Positions 11,224-21,838 of a DNA stretch of 64,000 nt are shown here, piece by piece. The position numbers were made by a program, and so were the translations under genes. This DNA comes from Pristionchus mayeri (Eukaryota; Nematoda; Chromadorea; Rhabditida; Neodiplogasteridae): the NCBI GenBank assembly GCA_036245805.1, contig BTRK01000006.1:19624365-19688364 (forward strand), read 5' to 3'. The notes below the pieces were generated by a model, which saw only the letters and a program-made list of their open reading frames with translations, searched no databases and was not told the DNA's origin. Numbering within the stretch: the first letter of the stretch is position 1; each line of letters begins with the position of its first letter.

Positions 11224-14200
11224 TCACTGCGCATGGGCGATTTCATGGATGAAGGGGACATCGTTCTGGTGGAGGCGAAGACTCAGCATGAGGATGTGCT
11301 GGTTCTGCAATTAGACACCGTTACTGGAAAACACTAAGTCGCCCAATAGGTAATTAATATTAAATAAGAATTAAAAATATATCTATCAAAAATGCCTCAC
11401 CTTCTTCCAGGTCGCGTTATTGTTGACAAGAGGAAGAATGGAGAGGATTTTCAAGAAGAAGGCTGGGCCCTTAATTAGTGGATTCAACTCTGATTCCAGC
11501 CATTTACTCATTGATACGTGACTTACTTCGCTGCCTCTCTTCGCCATGACGTACACCATCAGAGTATTATTGCACCTGGGTCATTTATTCATTTAATTTT
11601 CTTTGGTTGGACCAACTATGGTGAACGTATGTTAGATGCATCGACAAAGCTAAAAAAGCCGTATCACATATTTTTTAATTTCGATAAAAATACGCTTCTA
11701 ACAAAAAAGTATGCAGTACTCCTCTCGATCTGCGAGTTTTAGCTTTGAACATTTGAAAATAATATTACTCACTGCTCCCTTAACTCCCGTATGCGTTCTC
11801 TGTCTTGCGGCGCCAGTCCTTCCAGATCTGAGAAAGCAATAAAATTTGAAGCTTTCCTTGATTGCACGTAACCAAATAAATGCAATGAAAGATGTTGAAT
11901 TATAAGAAGTAGTGGCACTGTACATATTATAAATATGGCACTGTCAATATTATAAATGACCAGAACATGACTCTGGTGTGGTCGTACAAGTTCTACACAC
12001 GCGTTTGAAACTTGTGTTCAACCACCCCACCCTCCCCCCCTAAGCTCAAGTGAATTTTCAACTTGTAAATGAGTCTGATAGGCTTGCTTACAAGTTGGAA
12101 AATGATTTGAGAGTAGGGGGGACACACAATTTTTAAACAATCCTGTTTACAACTTGTGCGACCTCACTTCAGGACGAGACATGTGGGTTCAAATAGCGGA
12201 AAAGGGGCATCTGGGTAAAGCTAAAAAATGAGAACTGCACCAATATGTTTATATTATTAATACTCACTTTCATTGCAGATGAGGATAATCTTGAGGAGAA
12301 CGTACTCGCGCTTGTCCAGTTCTGCCTGAAAGTCCAATTAATTAATCACGAAAAATCAAATCCTAATTTGGAAGAGTGACACTTTCTCTCTATCTAGTCT
12401 GATCAGAGAGAAAATGAAACAGGGAGAGAGAGAAAGAGAAAGAAAGTGCGCGAAATGGAGCGATCCCAATTGATGCTCACCTCTCTGATGGCTGCAATGA
12501 GCTCCGTGTTGACGCGATTCGAAGCGGGAGACTGTTCCTGACTGCAAGAAAGCATTGTTGAGAAAATTGAACAAAATTAACGAAATAAATGAAACATCGA
12601 GTACTACTGTTCTCGAACATGTCATATCCACTTATTTTTTCACTCAGAGGAGAGACAGTTCATGAGGTCACGCAAAGGGGCAACTCCTCTCACGATGCTT
12701 ACATCTCTCTGCTCCAAGCCACCACTCCTTCATCCGGATAGTAAGTCCGGTCGGACTTATTAAAGTAGCTGTAGTAGGCAGCGGTCAGTTCGGAGCACAG
12801 GAAGGCAGAAGAAGTCGCTAGAGTCTTCTGTAATGGGGATGTTTTTGAATGAGCGACGAGAGACGAAAAATTGTCCCAAATAACATGAGCAAAGCACTCT
12901 GAAAATCACCTTTGATTCGTGCTCCAAGTGATAGTAGTATGGAAGAGCCTTGATGAACTCGATAGCGTAGACCACGTCCTACAATGGAACGATTATTAAC
13001 TAGTAAGAGTACTAGTTACTATTCACCTGTAATGGCCAGAGTTTATTCTTCGTGTAGTCGAAGTGACTGATATCGATTTGCAGCCTCCTTTTTGCCATGA
13101 GCTAAACGGAATTATTAGAATCCGCAAATTATTGCTCTATTTTTTCTCTTACATCAAGCGGAAACAGTCCGACTTCTCCCGGTTCATACTTCACCGCGCG
13201 CATGGACTGAAATTAATATGAATGTATTTATTATATTTGCAGATTCAGTATATTTTCCATCGAATTCTGAAAACGGTCTAGGAAATTAACCGCATATTTG
13301 ACTCCCATCTGGGAATGGTTCCCGAGGAACGTATCCACGTTGGCTCCCTGCCCGAATCGCGGACTATAGTCCGATTGTCTGAAAATTCGATTTATCCCAA
13401 TGCAGTGAGCTGACTGCACTTTCGTAACACGACACATATAATATTATCATATAACGAAATATGATCATGATAATTGTTTAAAAGAGTCATCGAAAGGACG
13501 AGAAAATGAATAATGAAGACCAGATTACCTCAGACGATCATGAGCGTTCTCCATGACGAGGAATTCTTCCATGGAAATCCACCTTTTTAAATCCACATTT
13601 CCGAAAATCGACTGCAAAGAGTAGCATCATTTTTTGATCGTTTGACAATCCTATCATAGAAATAAAATAGTCCGACACCGTGGTACATACACGAATGAGA
13701 GCCACGCGCAAATGTAGGCGTGTTTGAGCTCCGGTTCGCGTTCTGTATATTTTCGCGCGGTAACGGTCGCTAGGAAAAAAACATTTTTTAAAGGTAGTGT
13801 AGTAAATGCGTGCCGCGAGCGTGTTTTGAATTGCTTCCGTTGATCAGCAAACGTTGGGGAGTATTTTTTAGTCCGCGTTGTGTGACAAAGTAGAATGCAA
13901 TGATAGGAATACCTTGGCAATAAATGACTCTCTCCACTCTGCGTTATCTATCACAGATCGGACAGACGAGAAAGTACACAAAATATGGAGAACAGAAAGC
14001 CATCTCTACACAATTCGCCATTCTCCATACTCACGCTCCTCCATCAATCTAGGAGAATAAGGGGATAAGAACTGATAGAAGGCACCAACCTGCTCAAGCA
14101 GTCCTCCATTCGATCCATTTTTTCCATTTGTGTTGATTGCTACAATTTGTTTTCTGTGCAGCAATTTACATATCATATTTTTCCAATTGCGCCAGTATGT

Positions 14201-15487
14201 AGTACCACATACATTTACTTGTTCACTCAATCAATAATAGTGTTTTACCGACTAGCATTTTTAATTAGGCAGGTATATAAAATTCATCTGTCCCTACTAC
14301 TCACCATCCGGTCTCAACCCCGCAGCCAGGCACTTAACTAATCTGCAGTGCTTGCAGGCATACTGCTTATCTGTAAAAATATTTGAATTTTAATTTAAAA
14401 CTTCGCAGTTCAAATTTCGCTCTCCTTCCATCTTATGGCATTTTTACTGCCATGATGGTTCGAATTTCAAGCACGCTCAAATGCTTTTAAAACTCTCACA
14501 GCATTCGTCCTGACTGGATCCTCTGTGTATGCAGGGGTGAAAGAGTTTCTGCGTGACGATCCTTCGAAAGAATTGCCTGCAGCCATTGCACGCCACCACC
14601 TGCAACAGGGAGGAGTGGTGACACTAGCCCCCCCCCCCCTTGTCATGTAAAGTTATTATTTCCCGTTTCATCAAAGCTTGATTCGAAAAAACATGAGAGT
14701 TCACTGTTCAGACGTTAGTACATTCTTCGCAATCCCAACTTAGTGGAATAAAATCGGGTAATGTCCAAACCCAAAATATATTTAACACTTATGAAGTACT
14801 CATTTTATCTCGACAGGATTGCATTAGAAGACATCCCCGTCAGAAATGTCGTCCAAATTTCGCACAAATAAAGAGGAAATAAAATAAATAAATGAATAAG
14901 TAAAATAAATAAAGAGAAACCAAACATTGTAGTGCACTCCAGTGGCGGGTGTGCCGCAAATGTCGCAGTTCAATCCTTTCGCCTCCTTCGTCCTCAATGA
15001 GAACACAATCATTTGTATTCAAGGGGTAATTAGAAAAGATCGAATAATCTCCTCACTTTTGCACTACTCTTCCCGGGCAAATCATGAGGGAATGAGGTGA
15101 CTAAATAGATTAAAGGAGGGTTGATAGCAAAACAGCTCGGGTCGAAGCGGGAGATGACGAATGAGAGGTGCTCACTCATTTCATTCTGCTCTTTCACCCG
15201 GTGCTGTGCGACAGGGTAAATTTTGAAAGAATAAAAATAACGTAAATCGGTTCCTAATAGAGAAATAAAAGCCGGAATTTCCAAAACACAAAACAATTTC
15301 CAAAAAAAAAAAGTTTCATTGTTGGATTGTCTCAAAAATTCGTTGTCAGATTGGGCTAGCTAGATTTGCTGTTAGTCCTTCTTTAAGGGATGAATTCAAA
15401 TTGTAAGACAGATCGATCTCAAAGTGAAAGTGAATACCTATAGGCGGGACCCTTTCCTGCTTGTCCAGAACCATTCGATGAAGCCAT
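11224..15487 (-). CDS. Nuclear hormone receptor, distal tandem copy (NHR copy 2)
   Basis: Paralogue of the adjacent receptor. Seventeen exons: 15487-15438, 14992-14926, 14599-14500, 14370-14305, 14139-14090, 13611-13529, 13378-13291, 13206-13153, 13101-13027, 12978-12910, 12827-12703, 12541-12481, 12325-12268, 11827-11773, 11575-11527, 11487-11401, 11304-11224; 405 residues. Zinc finger 1 reads CDICGTPATGVHYNV followed by VACNGCRQFFRRI; finger 2 includes YACKHCRLVKCLAAGL. The ligand-binding domain contains the segment RVNTELIAAIREAELDKREY shared with copy 1. All introns here have GT donors and AG acceptors. It starts MASSNGSG, like copy 1 (MASSNGSA). This is the better preserved of the two genes. 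Orthology to a named receptor cannot be judged from sequence reading alone. Confidence 0.87.
11975..12168. mobile_element. MITE family A, copy 2
   Basis: Ends GGTGTGGTCGTACAAGTT and an inverted equivalent ending GACCTCAC, in intron 13 of NHR copy 2. Same family as 4559-4739; internal segments around CAACTTGTAA also match. Confidence 0.55.
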
Positions 15488-16202
15488 CCAGTCCTCTTTG
15501 ACCACGCTGGAGTAGAGTTTGAAATGTAAGAAAACCCGGAAAAATTTAGCACTACGTAGCTCTCATTCTACGTTTTCCTCCTCTCCTGCCCGGTCGGGTC
15601 CGAATTACCAGCCCGAATTTTTAAGAAATGAACGCTGAAGTGATTTGTGGGGAAAAATGCCGGTTTCGTGGTCGTAGAATGGAGAATTGAGCAAATAAGC
15701 GAAATCAGCCATTTGTGAGGGGCGACGTCGTTGAAAAAATTGTGATAAAATTATGTACAATTAAAATTATAAGCAGACTAAAAATAAAATGTGAGAAGAA
15801 GAAAAATAAAAATTGTTAAAAGAAAAAAAAGGAAAAGAAAATTGTGAAAAGCAAGTTCTTTTGAAAAGCTTGCTCAGCGGTTATAAAGTAAGGCACTGAG
15901 ACGCCATTGAATAAGTTCATTTGTTAGCACTTATGAGTAATAAATGAACGCCATTTTGATAGAGTATACTTAATGTGAATATTTATCTCGGGCGCTCCCC
16001 TGGCATAGGTGCTCGAATGGCGGCGAGGGAACGAGATGCGGGAAGAGGAGCTTGTCCTAGGGGGAAAGGGCACTTGCTCCTCTTCCTTGCTATGGGGTAT
16101 TCTGTTAAGAATGTGAGAATTCATCACATGTGATTGCCGCGCATTCTCAAGTGATAAATAGTCGAAGATTGGAAAGACGCTTGGGTTGAGTAAGTGGGGG
16201 TA
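15488..16202. other. Upstream flank of NHR copy 2
   Basis: Probable promoter region of NHR copy 2. Positions 15900-16040 are similar to 9885-10020 upstream of copy 1, so shared regulatory sequence was duplicated with the gene. No separate gene seen. Confidence 0.4.
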
Positions 16203-16501
16203 CGACATTTCCGCAACGGAGCGCCGTTTCCTTGAGAGCTGGGGTAGAAACGTGAACGTTGTTGCGTTGTTACCAGTATGTGCTCCCATACCTTTGCATA
16301 TAGAATTCTTCTTACCATGCGATATGGAGTTTCAACGTTCATGGAAATCCATATTCACGTTGATTTGGAGTTAAACTCCAGATCACCTGGAAACAAAATT
16401 TATATATGCTTATGTATGGGAGCACATACTGGTCAATGCAACTACTCCAAGTTTCTACCCCCCAATTCTCAAGCAAACGGCGCTCCGTTGCGGAAATATC
16501 G
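16203..16501. mobile_element. 299-bp MITE upstream of NHR copy 2
   Basis: Terminal inverted repeats of about 50 bp: ATTTCCGCAACGGAGCGCCG near 16207 and its inverse ending near 16498, with TA at 16201-16202 and 16502-16503. A second inner pair (GTATGTGCTCCCATAC and inverse) extends the hairpin. No coding capacity. Confidence 0.7.
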
Positions 16502-16538
16502 TAAGTAAGTGTTGTTCTTCACTGATCTTCAGGCACTA

Positions 16539-16619
16539 GGTCGGATGAGAACGAACGCCTCACGACACGCCGCCTTTGATATGTCAAAGGCGGCGTGACG
16601 TCGTAGTTCTCATCTGACT
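16539..16619. mobile_element. Mini-MITE family B, copy 3 (81 bp hairpin)
   Basis: TA-flanked palindrome, GGTCGGATGAGAAC at the left and an inverse at the right, with a central CGCCTTTGATATGTCAAAGGCG hairpin core split here into halves CGCCTTTGA and TCAAAGGCG. Confidence 0.65.
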
Positions 16620-18837
16620 TAAAGAAGGGGTCACACGAATGGATGCTAGGGAGTCCCACCACGAAGATATTGCTCTCGCAATGGGAAACTGTAGCTATTT
16701 TACCCCGTGATCGAGGCGAAAATTAAGTAGAGCGAGTGAAACATAAACAAACTAGCCCCAACCCTGCGCTGTCAATGAACTTTGCGCGTATGTAAATAGC
16801 CTCAGAGCTATATGTGGAACTTCGGATAAAGTGATTCATGATCGGACTGTTCTCTTATAATGACCACAACAGTGGCTCATTCAACTAATTTTTCGTGTTA
16901 CTCCTTCTTTAATGCCGATCTTCAGATATTTGGATGATCACTTATAAATGAGAATATCAATGAAATCTGCTTACAGATAAGAAGTAGAGAAATAAAAAAA
17001 AGAATGAATTCCGTTGCAGTATTGAGCAACGCCTAGTGCTATCATTAAAATGGCGTGTGTGATAGTTTTCGCATCTATCATATTACAAACAGCTAGAAGA
17101 ATGAAGGAACAAACAGCGTGCGAGCAGGTTAGTAATGAAAAACCATGGAGACGAATACGAAAAATCAGAGGATCAACAAACAATATGAAGTGAGATCTGG
17201 AGTGCATCAATACATTTGGCGCATAGAAATGTCGCATCTAGTCAAAGTAGATTATTGTTGTGAATCTCTAGCTCTCTAGTGAGGGGAGTGCATGCAAATT
17301 TTACAAATAGTTGAAGCTATTCTGACGGAAGTGTGCGGTACCACATTCAGACTTGCTATTGTAAGGAGGTTCAAATCATTTTGAAAAAAAACTTAATGAT
17401 TCAATTAAGAAAATATTATCAATGATTTTATTGGCGTGATTTCGAAAACTCGCGAAATTGCTCTTTCTCTCTCAGCATGCCGCGTCCAATTTAAAAATTA
17501 ACTAGGAACAATGGCCAGAGGGTTCACCGTTCACTCCATACATAGCTCTCCTCTCTGACCATACTATTTCATCAAACAAACTCTTTCCAATCGATTGATA
17601 GTTGCGGGAAGCTGTTTGTCTTACTATCGTTTTTAACAATATTTATTCAAAAACTATGATGTAATACAAATATAAACAATTTGGCGATGTCGGGAAGTTC
17701 GTTTTTGTGTTCTCATGGAAGCGGAGTAAAACTGGTATCGATTACGTGGCAGATTCCTGAAATCGAATAATATTTACAACTCGCAATTGGGAATATTCTG
17801 ATGGGAAACACACATTATTGAAAGAGTTCAAAGAAAGCTGAAACTCAAGCTTGTATTCATCCGTTTGAGTTAAACTGTTGTTCTAATGCAATAAAATAAG
17901 AAGAAAACTTGCATAATTCGACCATCCAAACAGCTTCACCGTATCGGCAGGGGCTGGTGTAGCCAAGAGTAGCGAGCGTGGTCTTGTAAATCGACAAGCA
18001 TCGATACCCAAAAGAATGGGCGTTTGGCTAGCTTTAACTATGTATGGATCCCGCTGTGCTTTTTTAGGGCGGATTGATTTTTGCCGTTCCATTAGTCCGA
18101 TTTTGTCTCCTGCTGCAAATTGAGATCTTCGAGAAACTCGTTATTGTGCACGTAAGAATACTCACTTGTAAAAAATATTTCTTGTTCAGATCAAAAGTTG
18201 GTGGATGGATTCATTTACGTCCGAGTTGGTGTAGGCAACTGCAGTTCAAAATATGAATTAGTCGAGATCAAAGGGGATGAATACGATGAGTAATCAGGAC
18301 GATGCGAATAACCAAGAAAGAGTAATATCGGAAATCACGGCAGAACGAGGCATTAATTCGCAAGGCTTCGTAATTCGCACAGATGCTCTTCACACGGGAG
18401 CATCTGTGGCTTTGAAGGAAGAATAGATGGGCAAGAGCGTGAGGGCGTGAAAGGACTTTGTTTGATGAGTGGTCGACGGAGAAACCTGATATCCCGTTGG
18501 CGCTTCATTACTTTTGTTGACACGACACGACAGCTCAACTTGAAATGAAACAACGGCGGCAATTTGGATTATATCGCAACGCGAGTAAATTCTTGATACA
18601 CTGATGAAAATTTTGTCATATTCACCAATACTAAATTGTCCTTGCAAGTCATAACTTCATGACAAGGAGTGACAAATAATTCCAATCGCCCCCTTGCAAA
18701 GGATGGTCACAGAGTCGAAATGGAATTTCTGAACGAGACCTTCTTCGATTATTTACGGCTTGTCATTTTAAAATGATGATCTCCATGCTTCCTCTGCAGC
18801 CAGCTTTCGTAAATCCCACATGAATTGTTGTTCTTAC
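16620..18837. other. Gene-poor sequence before assembly gap
   Basis: No gene I can support. Positions 17200-17300 resemble the flank near 10430-10500, so the receptor duplication unit extends to here. The rest is unremarkable AT-rich sequence. Confidence 0.4.
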
Positions 18838-19337
18838 NNNNNNNNNNNNNNNNNNNNNNNNNNNNNNNNNNNNNNNNNNNNNNNNNNNNNNNNNNNNNNN
18901 NNNNNNNNNNNNNNNNNNNNNNNNNNNNNNNNNNNNNNNNNNNNNNNNNNNNNNNNNNNNNNNNNNNNNNNNNNNNNNNNNNNNNNNNNNNNNNNNNNNN
19001 NNNNNNNNNNNNNNNNNNNNNNNNNNNNNNNNNNNNNNNNNNNNNNNNNNNNNNNNNNNNNNNNNNNNNNNNNNNNNNNNNNNNNNNNNNNNNNNNNNNN
19101 NNNNNNNNNNNNNNNNNNNNNNNNNNNNNNNNNNNNNNNNNNNNNNNNNNNNNNNNNNNNNNNNNNNNNNNNNNNNNNNNNNNNNNNNNNNNNNNNNNNN
19201 NNNNNNNNNNNNNNNNNNNNNNNNNNNNNNNNNNNNNNNNNNNNNNNNNNNNNNNNNNNNNNNNNNNNNNNNNNNNNNNNNNNNNNNNNNNNNNNNNNNN
19301 NNNNNNNNNNNNNNNNNNNNNNNNNNNNNNNNNNNNN
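18838..19337. other. Assembly gap (500 N)
   Basis: Exactly 500 unknown bases, the usual placeholder length for a scaffold gap of unknown size. Sequence on the two sides need not be adjacent in the genome. Confidence 0.99.
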
Positions 19338-20823
19338 GTGCCAGATTCCGAGAAGTGTCGTCAGCATTAAGTCGTGCGGTTTAGGCTATTATGGTCGCTT
19401 GTAATCCCACGTGTAGCTACTAGTAATCAAAGAAACACCACTGTTATTTCGAGAAGGAGAAGAGTGGCTTGAAAGGGATGCGAACATGGTAAAAGTTCTT
19501 GAGTTGTCGCTCGGAGTTAATCTCGTCGCTAGAGATGCAGGGAAACGAGAGGTGCAGAAACTGTCTTGACGTATTCTGCCGAAATGGAAATCATTGGCCA
19601 ACCAAATGGAGAAGACGAATGAGACAGAGATATCAAATAGTTGAGCGTATTTTACGCCCGATGCAAGTAATCTTCCGTCTTAGTATCGCTCTGTCTACAT
19701 GTCACTCTCATTCTCTATCCCCTTCTCCATTTCCCTCTTCTCACTGGCTGAAAGTGAACAACAACGAACGCCCTCTACAGTACTCTCCAAACGAGAAAAG
19801 GGTCAGAAAAGAGATAGCTAAGTGGAAGAAGAGAGGGCTCTATTTTAATGCAGCTCTGAATTTTATCTTCAACTCCTTGTTATTTTGCATTGCATGCTTG
19901 ATTCTTTGACTCATCATATCTTCTCATGTCTCGTGAAATGAGGATGTGAGGATGCCAGTGCTCGAGTTATAAAACATTTTTTCACTTAAATATTTCTACT
20001 GACTCGCTTTGTTAACTGTTACTGATATCACTACTATTTGTTACGTTTCTCTCCGTAATTTTGCTTGACTCACCTATGTAATTTGCACAACCAATATCCA
20101 TTGTACCCGATATTTAGCTTCTTTCCTTCCTTTCTCATCGTTTCTCCATCGGTATCTCAGTAATTTCTCATCATTTTCCTCCCATTCGAGCGAATTAATC
20201 CTACTCACCACTTCTTTTTCTTCATCTTCCTTCTCATATCAGACTAGTATCGAACTCTCTCCCACACTCTCCTTGACAACTTCTTCCCTGTGGATGTTGT
20301 GCATACTCCTCGGTGCTTCCATTCACTCTCAGATTCTAGAGTCGTGAAAACTCAGATGTGTTGGCATGATACAATATTTTAAAAAACTATTTCAAATGCC
20401 TGGAGCTCGAGCGAGATTTTCAAATTTGAAAACAATGCTAATTATTTCAGCCTCGTCGTCACGTCTTCCGCCAAATTCCATGCATTGCTGAATTTTCAGT
20501 TCTATCATTGTTTTTGTTTGTCAGTATTTCTGAAATTCTGGGAAAAGAGTGTAGAATCCTGCTCTCATTCATCTGACGGACATCTCACTTCTCTCTTATC
20601 GTTTATCTCACTTATGCAGTATTCACGATAATTTCACGATAGATCATTCTGAAAATTTTGCCGAATGCAATCCTGAAGATTCTATCCAATTTTTCATCTC
20701 CACTCGTTATGTTTTTGTAAATTTTTGTAAATCTCTTTTCCTCTTACGCTCTCTTCCGTTTCACGCAAAAAAAGAGTTTCTTTCCTCTCTCCGATCCGAT
20801 TCATAATTGGTGGGAACAACATA
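19338..20823. other. Intergenic, no gene recognised
   Basis: A 136-codon open frame at 19499-19909 has no recognisable motif and no convincing splice partners. I regard the stretch as non-coding. Confidence 0.35.
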
Positions 20824-21720
20824 TTAGGTTGTCTCAAAAGTTTCTGACTATTTTCATTTTCGAACATACTGACCTTCCCCGTGCTTCGGAATCTATCAAT
20901 CAACTAATGGTTTTCAACAGTTGATGTGGCCTTGGGAACCCTTTAAAACGAGTGTTATTGTGGACCAATTTAACCACTAAGGATAGCACTGTTCACAGCT
21001 AAATTCGACATTGTGGAAATTAATCTCAGTTTTGAATAGATTTTAATTCTTGTGAGAGCTCTGACATCTGCTAAACAAAAGCACTGTTTTAAAGGCTAAT
21101 GAGTGGGCTTATTAAATTTCCTAATGCCAAAGGATTGGCCTCAAACGCATACTTGATAATGGCTCTCAATCCCAGTCCTGCACCAATTACAATTTTCCAA
21201 ATATACATTTGCTGGTATTTTGCAAGTGCGGATCGATTAGCAACCATCATTTGTTGATCACTCAGAAGTGCCCTTCCGTACTAATACACGGTTGCATTAT
21301 GGAGGATGTTCATAGATCTGTTTAGAAATATGATGTTTCGAAATATTTCTGTAGAGATTTGATTGCTGAAAACTGCACTTTTGACCGTTTACCGTTTCTC
21401 AACAACGCTACAGACCAGTTTTTTCACCATTATCTGAACAAGCAAGTTTTATTATACCAATGAAAATGTGGGCAAATTGGGTAGGCCGCAGATATTCGAG
21501 GATCAGAGTTCCTTCGAAAACACTAAGAAGTCACGATTTTTGCATGTTTTTACCTGGAAGTGCTTTTCTTGGGCGAACCACGAGCAATGTTTGATTCAAA
21601 AATATTATTGTAGTCTACTAGCATGTCCTTAACTATAACCATGACGGAATGGCAATGAGTATAAATACACCAAGAGAAACTTTGAAAAATAAATAGTCAG
21701 AAACTTTTGAGACAACCTAA
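20824..21720. mobile_element. 0.9-kb element with mariner-like ends
   Basis: TTAGGTTGTCTCAAAAGTTT at 20824 and its inverse ending at 21720, with TA on each side. The ends are about 30 bp and near perfect. The interior is stop-rich on both strands; a possible remnant on the minus strand near 21290 (LHNATV, against the usual LHDNARPH) is too weak to call. Likely a decayed mariner. Confidence 0.7.
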
Positions 21721-21838
21721 TACAATCGTTGTCATTTCGCTTTCTCGCTCAACGCGCATGTTTTCGCGCAACACATCAATTTATCATAAAATAAGCTTGT
21801 TCTTTATCAAACTCCTGATAAATTCCGTCCTTTACCAG

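Noticed and set aside
12703..12827. Apparent exon-phase difference between the two NHR copies at exon 11
   Set aside because: On re-reading, both copies end with two extra bases (AT) before the donor and have equal 125-nt exons; the first impression was a misread.
19499..19909. 136-codon open frame on the plus strand
   Set aside because: No recognisable motif, low-complexity Ser/Pro patch, no splice partners; likely chance.
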